64,000 bases of DNA from Aptenodytes patagonicus (taxonomy: Eukaryota; Chordata; Aves; Sphenisciformes; Spheniscidae). The DNA lies in NCBI RefSeq assembly GCF_965638725.1, contig NC_134982.1, forward strand, positions 75,530,155-75,594,154, given 5' to 3'. Within the stretch, counting starts at the first letter, position 1; every line of letters starts with the position of its first letter. The translations under genes were made by a program, and so were the position numbers. The notes below the pieces were generated by a model, which was given only the letters and a program-made list of their open reading frames with translations, made no database searches and was not told the origin of the DNA. Shown here one piece after another: positions 21,847 to 34,171 of the stretch.

Positions 21847-24800
21847 TGTAGGGCAGTATTATTCTGCTAAGTCAAGTAGGGTTTTATCTTTTGATGAAAA
21901 TCTCTCCTTTGTGAAATGAGAAGATAATGAGGTATTGCTTTTTTGTCTCCTTTGGGAGAATCCTATCCCAAAGAGAAAGCTGTCGTTATAAAAATTGTGG
22001 GGTACATTCATTCTCTTTTAAGTGAAGTTGTAAGAGAGACTTTATGAAATGTTGAACCCAAACTGTGCATCAGGCCACTTCCAGGTTGTGGATCATCTAA
22101 AAAAAGACCTTAGGTTCTTCAGCATAAGTGTCCCTGTAATGAGTACAAGATTAACCACGTGGTAGTTCACATCCTGAAGAGCAAGAAAAGCACTGAACTT
22201 CACATCGTATTATTAGTGTCGAGCATTTTTTTTTTGCTTGGGATGTATCGAGTGCTCTTTTGAAGTTAGGGGGCTATATTAAAGGAAGTTATTAGTTGGT
22301 TCTTCTGTCTTTAAGAGTTTTGGCTTGGTTGGGAAGGAGGTAGCAGAAACCTTTTCACTCTCTTGTGCTGATGTCAGCTGTGATGTGAGGACCAGGGCAG
22401 TTAGGACTAAACTCCCACTGGCTGCAGGCTCAGAAGAGATCATTGCTATTCAGTCATGCCAGGCTGAAGACACTGCATTTTCTTCTATGATGTATATGTC
22501 ACTTCTCATTAATTCTGAGAGACCTGCTACTTTAGAAACCAGGGTAAACAGAGTCATGTATTGGATTAGATCTCTGCCGTGAATAAATTTATTTCCCAGC
22601 AAGTGTAAAAAATGAGTAAGGCCAAAACCCCTCAGAGCAGAAAATGTCACAGTGATTGCTAATACATTACTGTGCAGAGAAATGCCTAATAAAACCCCTA
22701 TTAGGATGTCATACCTGCTTACTACTGAATTCTCCAGAAAGTTTATTTGATATGTCTAAGCTAATTATCAAAGTCTTGGTGATAAGAAGCAGCTCACTGG
22801 GCCTGAATGTGTCAGAACAGAATGACTAAATTGTGAGAATTCATGGGCCTCTGCTTTGAATAATTAACTTGACTCTTTGTAGAAAGCACACACCTTGGAA
22901 ACTAATTTTCTCTTTGCACAAAGCAATTTGTCCTTGTGTTGCCTTTGAAAAGTAAACTGTTTAACTGTGAGGCTATTCTCATCTCCATTCTATTCATCTC
23001 TGAGCTTTATTCCTTATTTTCCTCTTGGTACTTTGTGTGTTGCTGCTTTTGCACTGACAAAGCTCTGTTCTTGCTAAAAACTGCAATGTGAGATTGTGTC
23101 GTTTCCCACCAAACAGAACAGGTGTACCTTTTCAGCGTTGGCTTTGTGGCACAGGGCCTTTTTCCCCTCCATGATGCTGATTATATTCAAAGAACAACTT
23201 TGCACTGGATTGGTGACAGAAATAAACGGTTGTTGGTATGCACAGGGAGTACAGCTGACTTGGCAGGAGGGAACTGTGCTCCTGTGTCTCCTGGGTGAAA
23301 TCCTGACTGCACTGCAGTTAATGCCAAACCCCTGCTGACTGCTGTGAGACTGGGATTGCATTGTTTGGATCACAGGTATGTTTCTGTCCCTGGTGGGTAG
23401 CTGTTGCCAAGAATAATACTCTGTTTGCTATGTGATTGCTTGGCTGAAGGGAATGTTTCCCAGTCTGCTCCCTAGAGAACTCCTATGTCCAAATTTCAGA
23501 AGTCACCATTGCATTTGGCAGTTTTAGCATAAGACTTAAAGTATGGAGGCCAAGCAATTTTTTCACCTTTGGCCTTCCCTTCTTAGAATTGAAGAATATA
23601 AGCTTGCCAATGACAAACTGTGGTACCCAGCCTCTGCATTAACAGGTCACTCGGATCATGCTTTGGGTAAAAGAGGAGGACTGCACAATGTCTTGGCCTG
23701 TTGCAACCTTATCTCCTGTGACTATGTGACATGACCTGTAGCCCCACCTACATGGCTCTTTGATCTCTTGGTGACCTTAGATGAGGAAGAGACTGTGTTT
23801 TGAATAGAACTGACTCGTTCAAAAGCAGGAAAACAACAATAATATTTGCAGGTGAGGGTTTACTTCTTCCAGTCAGAACAGTCATGCATCCCTCCAGAAA
23901 GAAATGCTGGTGTATTACAGCCTTTTGTTCAGATTTTTTTCTGAAATGGTAGACTACCTCAGTGTATTTTGAGCTGTCTCTAGTGGCAGATTACCATAGT
24001 ACTATTTCTCTGCTGTATTATTTTGGAAAAACACACTTTCCCTTAAGTCCTGATGGAATACATTATGAATAGGAGCTAATCAGTCTCTGATGCCAGCACC
24101 GTTCCTCTAGGAAATGCTGGATGTGCTTGTCATTCCAAACACTTCCTCAGCTCCCTGGTTCCCTTGTACTCTGAAATTTAACAGGCATCCTTCTTTGCCA
24201 CTCTAGTAATGATACTTTCAGGATAAGGAGCATGGCCCTCCACAGCCTTTCTTATACCAAGCAATACAGATTTTCTGCTCTAGCTTTGATTAGAAAGAGA
24301 CAAGAGAGATGTAAAGCTATTTTTAAGCAACACTTACATGGTCTGTTCTGGACCTCACCTGTAGTTATCATGGTTTAAAATTTGCTCAAATTACATTAAA
24401 CTATGTGAAAAGCCAGGGTTTACTATAGCTAAGGATAAGATGGAGTCTGGATTGCCTGGACCAGAACTCCTACAGTAGATATAACTATAAAATTATGTCC
24501 TGCAGTGGGTCCTTCAAATTTGCAAGCAACCAGGGAAAACCCTCAGGTGTAGTTTGGTCCAGACAAAAACCTGCTTTGTAAGAAGAAGCATGCTCTTAAT
24601 GAGGTGCAGCTAAAGGAGCCTGTCAATGCAACACAAGCATCAGTCATCACTCTCAGCATGAGCAGGGAATTCGTCCACTGCCCAAAATGTCCCTCCTAAA
24701 ACTATTATTTCCATACTGCTACAGGCTGTAAGGGTTGAAGTCCATCTCCTTTTCCTATGCTGCATTTAGAAGCGCTGTTAACTGTTGCTGCAGATAATGA

Positions 24801-27800
24801 AACTTAATAAACCATGTTCCTTTCAGATCTTGAGGTTGCTTCCCTAAAATCTGTACTGGGCTGGTCTGGGTCTGACAGTTTATCATATTAATTCTGAGTT
24901 ACTATTTAGTAAGGCTTACAAAAAAGTAACAAATATTTCTTTCTATGGGGGAAAGTGGTGAAATGTGTATTCAGTGGTTGTGCTGCAAGTTATCTGTGAA
25001 AAATGTTGCATGACCTTCAGGGACCATTACGAAAATAAGCAGGACCAGTATCTTTTGACTTTTTTTGTGTTGCTTTGGATGTGAAACAAAGCTCAGTGAT
25101 TCAAAATACATGGGGTTTATCTGTGTATTTGACCCTTGTTATGGAAATCGTTTTCCTCACATCAACTGTAGAAAATGAATGTATTCAGGAAAACTTTATC
25201 TCGAAGAGCTCTGTTCCTCTTCCAGTCCTCTCCTTAGTCATAGATCAATGGTGCCGGGACAGTACACCAGTAAGGCATCAGTGTTATGTTTCTTACCTTG
25301 TCTTCAGCTGCTGGCCAACATCACAGCGAAAATACCAGTCCAAATTGATTGTTGGTATGATGTGGTATGGGGTAATGTTATGCCATATATCTGCTCTGCA
25401 AAACCCAAACTTTTGAAAACAGTGTTCTGGATCAGAACAGAGCAATCATATAAAAATTTGACACCACTGAAGTTGCTGAGCATTTGTTTGGTAGTGGTGG
25501 TATTATTTATTTCAATCAATCAAAAGCTTCATTTTCTGTGGAACAAAAGCATTCTTCATTTTTATATCATATCCTGTATATGAAATAAACATGAAAAATA
25601 GCTTCAAAAAATGAACTGAGATTTTTCAACTCAGCCATAACAAAAACATTATTCCAGACTTTTTCAAAGCTTCATATTTTCTACATTTATTAGCAATTGT
25701 TTAATATTTGTTGGGATTTTTTTCCCCTTTTGAGAACTGTTTCACCAGAAAAAAATTATCCTGTTTTAATGGTGAATTTCTGATAAATGACTTTGTAGCA
25801 CAAGTAGTTATGTTCAAAAAACAAAACAAAAAAGCTGAAATAAATTTTGGTTCTGACATCAGCTTTAATTGTGGCCAGCGTGTGGACAAGCCATGTTTTT
25901 GTGGGAATATAGCATTCCTTTTCTTGTTCAGATGGCATAAAATTATCATGTTTTGAGATTCTTTACTCAGCAGTAAGTTTCAAATAAAATAGTTTTGTTG
26001 TAATTAGACATATTTTTATGCTTACTAGAAGCACCTCCTTAGCTTTATTTACAGGTAATAAATTTAGATGAGTAAAATTTTGCGTAGCTTACTTGATCGG
26101 TTCCTTATTTTCATGATAATTTTTAAAATGGGCTTTTCAACATAGTGTGGTGAGTAGGGGTACTTTCAGAACTATATGAATTTCAGGGAAAAAAAAGGGT
26201 ATTTCTGATTTTTTTTATTAACACTGACTCTGGATCTAACCCCAATCCATCTTTGCTCTCCTTTTCTGCTGGATAGGCCAAAAAGACTAATTTGAATAAA
26301 GTATCAGAGAGACAGTGAGAATATTCAGTTTATTCAGTAAATGACCACTGACAAAAGTAACAAGAGGAAAACTAATATCTGTCTTCTTCTGGCTTTTAAC
26401 AGAGGAAACTCATGCATGCTTCCTACAGGATTCGCAGGGCCCTTTGTTCTCACCAGGCACATCCTGGCAGGCAGGCACCAGGTGCCTCTGAATTTCCATG
26501 CACAAGTGTTAGGGGTTAAGGGTGAATATCCTCAGTACACACTGGGCACTGAACTATACTATTTGCTGGAATAAACCAGTCTCTAGCTGCTCTTGATGGA
26601 GCTCATTGAGTTCAATCCTTCACAGGGCCATTCCCCATTCTGCTGGCTGTGAATTTAAGATGTTACACGTGTTGAGAACTTCTCCATCAGTGAACTGCAT
26701 TGTGCTAAGTGAGCTGTTAAGGCATCAGTTGGCCATGATTTGCTGATATGTTGGGCTGGGCAGAAGATGTCTCTGGCTTCATGTGCTTGGGAATGGCTTC
26801 TGCTCCAAGGGAATAGGTGGAAAGACCCTGTGGTCCTCAATAAGGCTGTCCAACTTGCCTGCCAGCCATGGGAGGATGGAATTGAATTTAGCCCTACAAC
26901 TTGTACTGCTAAGAGCACACTAGTGAGTAAATATTTAAAGAATATAGGTTCAGCTTCTCTGTAATCTACCTGTATTTGGGTGGATGACACAAAGTAGAAG
27001 ACCGGGCTGCAAAGGGGCATTAGGTGCTTGAAAGGAGGTTGTAGAGGTTAAATGCTTATTTCCTGAGGACCCCTTCCCTATGTTAAAATGGTAGCGGACA
27101 AACTTTTGTGAAGAGTTTCAATTTGGCTGCATGACTTAGTGTTCAAGAGACAATAGATTTGTTAATATTTTTTTATATTCCTATGTAAATAATTTCTTTA
27201 TCTAAAACTCACAAAGTATAATACTTACAGACTTGTCAGCCAATGATTCAGAGGAGATAAAAAATAATAAAAGTAAAGGAGAAATATTAAGAATGTAATT
27301 GTGGGAGATGTTTGATTACAATACCATTCTTCCATCCGGGCTTTTACTGCAGGAGTATAAATTATGAAGCAGAAGAGCAGGGGCAAGGGAAGTTTGTGTA
27401 CAGTGTCAATGGAATGATTCCAGGTGGGACATCATAATAATGTTCTATCTAATTCTCTTTCCTTTATATGAAAACATATGCTGAAGTCAAACGGGAAGAT
27501 AAATGACATGACCCCAATGTGGGTGGTGTTTTTCAACTTTTCTACTTTGTGCTGGACAAAACATCAAAAGAACTTGTTCATGTGACAATGAAGAATTTTA
27601 TTACTTTTGCAAGTGTGATGGATGTTGCCAAAATTTGGGTTACGTCCATGAGCTTCAGTGAAGCAGATACGATATACAAAATTTTAGTGAGTATCTATAG
27701 TTTAGTTTAGTTAGTTATAGGTGACTGGAAGAGGAATTTCTGAAATTCTGCTGTAACAAATGAGGAAAAGAAGAGCTAAGAGAGAAAATTTTGAATATCC

Positions 27801-28263
27801 TTTGCAAAAACACAAAGAATAGAGAAATCATCTGAGAGCTAGAATATATTTGTTACCGAATTGTTTATGTATATATACATGAAAAAATAAGGATACTTTG
27901 AGTGACTACTTGTGTCAGTAAGGACTCTAAGTAAAGCTTGATTTTCACCTGTCTTACACTGTCAAGTATAGCAATATACACTAGTACAATTTCAGATTTC
28001 TACTCTGGTGTCTTGGTTTGGGTTCACTTTCACATTTGCTTTGCTCTAACAGGAGTGACTATTTGACTGATTATTCAAGTGATAAGATCATAGCAAATAA
28101 AACTTTACATGACTTGAACATAGAAAATGACCCAGAAATTACCAATTGAAATTGTCTGGTAAATTATGAAGGCTTTCTGAAGAGAAATGTTATGAAACTG
28201 AGGTCATTAAATGTTTTTGCAATTTTTTTCCTGGTTGCAGTGGCAAAAAAAGAGAAAACAAAT
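21847..28263. other. Unassigned AT-rich DNA
   Basis: No recognised gene, repeat family or RNA. Open frames of up to 134 codons (25179-25583, 26655-27020) overlap one another in several frames and match nothing known, so they are treated as chance. Confidence 0.5.
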
Positions 28264-29192
28264 AATCATAGAATCATAGAATAGTTTGGGTTGGAAGGGA
28301 CCTCTAAAGGTCATCTAGTCCAACCCCCCCCCGCAATAAGCAGGGACATCTTCAACTAGATCAGGTCGCTCAGAGCCCCGTCCAACCTGACCTGGAATGT
28401 TTCCAGGGATGGGGCATCCACCACCTCTCTGGGCAACCTGTGCCAGTGTTTCACCACCCTCAGCGTAAAAAATTTCTTCCTTATGTCTAGTCTGAATCTA
28501 CCCCCCTTTAGTTTAAAGCCATTCCCCTTGTCCTGTCGCAACAGGCCCTGCTAAAAAGTGTCATTGATGAAGATATTAAACAGTAACGGTCCCAATATGG
28601 ACCCCTGAGGGACACCACTCGTCACTGATGTCCATCCAGACATTGAGCCATTGACCACTATCTTCTGGATGTGACCATCTAACCAATTCCTCACCCTTTA
28701 CCGGACAGTCCACCCATCAAATCTGTACCCCTCCAGTTTAGAGAGAAGGATGTTGTGGGGGACCGTGTCAAAGGCCTTACAGAGGTCCAGATAGTTGACA
28801 TCTGTAGCCCTTCCTGTGTCCACTGCTGTAATCACTCCATCACAGAAGGCCACTAGGTTAGTCAGGCAGGACTTGCCCTTGGTGAAGCCATGCTGGCTGT
28901 CTCGAATCACCTCCCTGTCTTCCATGTGCCTTAGCAGAGCTTCCAGGAGGATCTGTTCCATGATCCTGCCAGGCACAGAGGTGAGACTGACTGGCCTGTA
29001 GTTCCCTGGGTCTTCCCTTTTTCCCTTTTTAAAAATGGGGGTTATGTTTCCCCTTTTCCAGTCAGTGGGAACTTCACCGGACTGCCATGACTTCTCAAAT
29101 ACAATGGATAGTGGCTTAGCAACTTCATCTGCCAGTTCCTTCAGGACCCGCGGATGGATCTCATCAGGTCCCATGGACTTGTGCACTTGACA
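28264..29192 (-). mobile_element. CR1 LINE fragment, internally deleted
   Basis: The 3' end is marked by the ATTCTATG octamer repeat (complement at 28264-28283) and the conserved tail before it. ORF2 sequence follows on the minus strand: a C-terminal piece (28356-28541, 61 codons) and an RT piece (28698-29186, 162 codons) with the [12 protein letters not shown] block and [14 protein letters not shown] motif A. A GVPQGS-type motif B is readable at about 28600-28625 in a shifted frame. The junction near 28558 removes motif C and several hundred bases after it. The 5' end is truncated near 29192. Confidence 0.93.
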
Positions 29193-30860
29193 GGGCAGGA
29201 CCCTCCAGTGGCCTCAGCAGTGTTTGAATATTGCTGGGGACTGGAAAAGCTTGATAGAAGGAGGGTGCAAAATAGCAAGTGACATAAGTTAAGAAGCTGG
29301 AAATAAGATACAGATTCAGCAGGAGATGGTTCACGTATTGTAGCCGTTGCATGGCAAGTGAGCCATCCAAACAAATCAGATTAGGTGAAGACCTGACAGT
29401 TTTCAGATCCACTTAAAGCAGTGAGATCTACATGGAGCTGCATCTTAAAACTGTTCAGAAGCTGCAGCTTGTGCAGAATTTATTTGCCACTTGATTAATA
29501 AACAGGACTTCTTTCCTGAGCACCATAAAACTGTGCTTTACAAAAGGCCTGCGTCCTCCTTATTTCAGAGAATGCCTTTTCCCCATGGTGCTTGGCCATG
29601 GTTGCCATCAGTGTGGGCAGCTGCCTGTTCATGGGGTTGAGAAAGAGGATTGTGCAGGTTCAGACGGCCTTAGGGATGTGATTACTTATCAGATCTTTTG
29701 CTTCCTGGAGCATCAGTCCTGCAGAATGATGTTAAAGCCACCATTCTACTGTTCTCCCCAGTTCAGGCTGCAGCTCCAACTTAGCCCATGGAAAGGTCCA
29801 GGGAGTTTCTTGTTGGGGAGAGTCTGGGGGTAAACTGGTGCAAAGCTGTGCTGACAGCACAGAAAGAATGAATTTCCTGTCTTCTGTTTTCGCTGTTTTA
29901 ACAGACAGGGGTCTCAGTCTGGCGAAACTGATGAGCTGGCTGTCCTAGTTTTGCCAGAATGCAAAAGCACTGGCCATCGTTATTTTAGGATACACAAACA
30001 GATAAAGAAATGGCTCATGAGCGCTTCAAGAGTTCTCTGATGAAGCAGAGGATAGAGCAAAATAAACAGAGACTGGCTTCCCCTGCCTAAAGTCCATTTT
30101 CCCCTTCTAACCATCTTTCTTTCCTTTTGCTTCTTCAATCTATGCCATATCTTGATTATCTTTCTCTGTATGTAATTTTACGTATTGAAATATGTGTTTA
30201 TTTTCAGAAAGTGTTTGTTTTCAGAACAACCTATACTACTCTTTATTGTCATTGTCATTGTCAGAGCACCAAAAATAAAAAGGATTGATCAAGCTTGATT
30301 TCAGAATGGACTTCCTGACCCATAAATACAATTGCTCACATTGCTTGAGAATGGCTATACTTTCCCTCTTGTCAACTTGTTGGTTTGAGCTGATGTGCAG
30401 GTAATAAACATTAACTCCCATCCCTGTGGCTAGCTGTACATCTGAAAGGATATGTTTAAAGATCAATGGTTCTTGCCTCTATAATGAGCACTGCACATAA
30501 TTGCATTGTCTGTTCTAGTAAGCAGTATTTCTAATTTTACTCTACATGTACAGTTCTCTTCACCACATTGCAATTAAAACAACAGAATAAATCTTAATTT
30601 TTAGCAAAAGCATCAATAATTTCATTAACTAAAAAAAAGGAGGAAAATAAAAATGAGGAAAAAGATCAAACATTGGCATAGCACAGTTGTGATATTTTAT
30701 AAGCTTTTATAAAAGAAATAACTGAGAACCTAAGGGTTGGTATCAGATTAGATTGCATAGGACACTTATTTAATATTTTTTTAAAATTTCTGAGTATAAA
30801 TGCTTATAAAGAAGGCTATATTTGGCTGTCAAATAATGTTGGTCTGAGTCACAAAATATA
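29193..30860. other. Unassigned DNA between CR1 copies
   Basis: No firm feature. Around 29440-29570 the plus strand reads QKLQLVQN and later GLRPPY, faintly like the C-terminus of old L3/CR1-type LINEs, but with a stop and wrong spacing. Confidence 0.4.
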
Positions 30861-31230
30861 TAGAATAGAATCATAGAATCATAGAATCATTTAGGTTGGA
30901 AAAGATCCTTAAGATCGTCGAGTCCAACCGTTAACCTAACACTGCCAAGTCCGCCAAGTCCACCACTAAACCATGTCCCTAAGTGCCACATCTACACATC
31001 TTTTAAATACCTCCAGGGATGGGGATTCAACCACTGCCCTGGGCAGCCTGTTCCAATGCTTGACAACCCTTTTGGTGAAGAAATTTTTCCTCATGTCCAA
31101 TCTAAACCTCCCCTGGCACAACTTGAGGCCATTTCCTCTCATCCTATCTCTTGTTACCTGGGAGAAGAGACTGACTCCCGCCTCGCTACAACCTCCTTTC
31201 AGGTAGTTGTAGAGAGCGATAAAGTCTTAA
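30861..31230 (-). mobile_element. CR1 LINE, 3' end only
   Basis: Starts with three ATAGAATC-type repeats and the tail AGGTTGGAAAAGATCC, then the last part of ORF2 and the 3' UTR. It closely resembles the 3' end of the copy at 44834, so both belong to the same subfamily. It is truncated near 31230, in the codons for the RGDLIALYN region. Confidence 0.92.
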
Positions 31231-34146
31231 GATGTTAGAAAAGAAGGAAATTTGGTGTAGTGGTATAATTTCCATGAACCTGATGTTTGTTAGGTACGAA
31301 ACAGAAGGCCAGTTTCCAAGAAGAGGGTAATTTGAGAAGGAAGACTGTCTAATCCTTGTGGAAAGTAAAATATAAATGTTCAGTAGTGCATGCTGCTTTC
31401 TGACTGTACATCAGTAACCTTTCTCAGTTTACAAACCAAAAAGGTATGAAGACCCAGCTAACTATAACATTCTTTTACTGACACATCATGACACATGTGC
31501 ACTTGTCACCCAGGTATGGGTTTAATGGGAAGTTTATGAGTCCTGTGACTACAGTCTTCCTGCCCCCAAATTAAGAACGTCTTATTGGAACTGATGTCCT
31601 CTGGCAGCTATCCAGTCCCATCACTCAGACTACATCTGGCCTCAGTGTAACTTATGCTTGCTTTTTATCAGGGCCAAATTTGGCTTGGAGTTTTCCTTGC
31701 AGGGCTTGTTATGAGATTCTGAGCTAGTTTACGCAGCAGACCTCAGCAAAAGTTGTCCATGCTGTGCTGTGTAGAGTAATTGAGAACCAGTCATGTGTCG
31801 GAATTAGAAGGGTTGCACTGAAAAAAACAAACAACATCTCTGGTTCCTTCATCACATTCTTTAGTGATTATATTTTTATCTTTCTTTGGACTAGAAAACT
31901 ATATATCTGTGTGTCTTGTAGACTTGGGCTGGCTCATGACCACAACTAATAAGACACTACGAAAATAACATCAAATGTCGAGAGGTAACTCCAGTTAGAC
32001 ATAGTGTCCTTCTATTGAAACCTTAATATAGGTTCTCCTTTCTGCAGCAAACTTCTTGAAGGAATTTGGGCAAAACCTTTTTGTCAGGGCTGATATTTCT
32101 TCTTAAGATGAATCCTGTTTTCAAAACAGTATAGAAGTTGTCATGAATATGGAAAGGTTGATAAGTTTTACATTTGTTTGCATTAATACAATATTCTAAA
32201 CTTTGAAACAATTTTGGGAGCCTCTGAATATGAAAGGTGTTTTATCAGCCCAGCTACTATCCTGGTTTTTTTTTTAATATCTCTCCTTATCAAACAGTTA
32301 AATTCTCGCCTCTTTCTCTGACCTTTTCTTACTGAAGTATATTGAACCAGTTGCAGTCTAGTGACACAAGATGCAATAAATTTCAGGATTGCAGCTGGCC
32401 TAAAAACACATCCTTCCCTCCTTCCTTCTTTCTTTTTTATAGGAAGTTTTATCTTCAGTGACCTGAATGAATTTCTCTTTTAGAAGCAATGTTAATTTTA
32501 TATTCTGTAGATAACTTTTCTGTGTACTTGCCAGTGTTTGTGCATTCACATGCATGCTGAATTAAAAAGTTACCTCTCCTTTGCTTATGATTCTTTTCCA
32601 ATCATACTTGGGAAAGGGATAGAAAAGATTTCTAGATTAAAGTACAGTTATTACCTTTTGATGTAATGGCACAGATTAAAAAACTTGAATATAGCTGAGT
32701 TACAATAGACACAATTGGAAAAACTTCATCACTCTTGTGCTGTCTTTAAGGGTAATGATTAATGTACCATTGCAGGATGATATATACGCCCGTAGATTAC
32801 TGTTTGAATTACTGTGCTGGCTTTATGACTTATTGTTTGCTAGAGATCTCTGAACATTTCATTTAAGGATCAGAGAAGAATTAAAGCATTTTCTTTTTCT
32901 TTCCAGCAAAGCTTAAAAAATAAAAAAATAAAAGGAGTAGGATGGGGGGGAGACAGATGACTCATTCTGGCCTGAAATTAAGCACCTTGAATCAATCAAT
33001 CACTTGTCACTGAAGCTTGTAAAGACTTGAACACATGATTACTGGAAAACAAATTCGAAAAAGAGATACAAGACGGAAAGTTCTTATATTTACTGGGTGT
33101 AGTGCTATGTCTGGATGTAGGGCTATACATTACTAGATTTGCTGGCATGATTTCAAACCTATTTTCTCATACAACAGAGCTCTATAGGGACACAGAAGGA
33201 ACAAAATGTGTATGCTGTAGGGTTTTTTAATACTAGTTTTCTGCCCTTTATTACTCTGACAGTGAAGTAGAGAAATACAAAAACAGTCGATGATGACTGG
33301 AACCTTCTTCCTTGGGGGATACAGGTCTCTCTTTTCCAGGAGCTGCTGTAGAACAAACCATCTGGGGTAATGCAGCTCTTCTGAGGAGGAGGGAGTTTTA
33401 GGAATTTTTAACTTTGGGTGAAGCTGCTTTGGTGAAACTGGCTAGTAATCCTGTGCTGCCAGGGACAGGAAGATTCAGAGATGTTGTGTACTCTTACTTT
33501 GTTCCTGTGGTGTTTTGCTCTGGTTGAGTTTTCCTCTTTTATTGCAGCACACAGAATGGAAGAAAAGGACTGACCTATGAATCTGGTGGCTTTAAGAAAA
33601 AAAGTTGCAAATCCTGTAAAGGCACTGGCTTGCAAATTATGTCTCCTTTTTAACAGATATTTTACTGGAAGTATTTATAATGTTTGCTGGGAGAACTGAA
33701 GAGTAAGTCACTGGCACTGTATGTCTCAGAGGAATCAGGTTTTGTGGCTTCAGAAAGTTTAAGTCACGGTGTGGTTGCCTGTGAATGCTCAAATTATAGC
33801 AAGTATTACTGCCATATTTACTACAGGGTGGCATGTTCCAGTCCGGCCAGGGCAAAAATTCAGGTTCTCACAATTATCTCCCCTGAGGGCACTGTGCTAA
33901 GATTTAGCCTGTTCCCTGAATCATGTCAGGAAAGTTAGGGTTCAGAGTGCAGAACTCCGAATTCCGTGTTGGACTATCTTGGGTCAGAAGACCCAATCCA
34001 GCTGGATGTAATTTATATTAAACTCACAAGACAGATTACTGATTGGAATAAATCACTGTGGCTGCACTGACTTCAAATGGGCTAGGAGAGCTGATGCAGG
34101 TGGCTTCCATTCCTAGGGGGTGTAGAGGTCACATGAAGAATGACTG
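31231..34146. other. Unassigned AT-rich DNA
   Basis: No gene or repeat recognised. There are a T run near 32267 and a short G run at 32944-32950. Confidence 0.5.
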
Positions 34147-34171
34147 CCCCCCCCCGCCCCCCCCCGCCCCC
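34147..34171 (-). repeat. C-rich tract, G-quadruplex potential on the minus strand
   Basis: Two C9 runs and a C5 run separated by single G bases. The minus strand offers G runs that can form a G-quadruplex even though loops would be drawn from within the runs. It stands alone in AT-rich surroundings. Confidence 0.7.

Noticed and set aside
29430..29580. LINE-like peptides QKLQLVQN and GLRPPY
   Set aside because: The spacing is wrong for L3/CR1 C-termini, a stop lies between them, and no other block is present.
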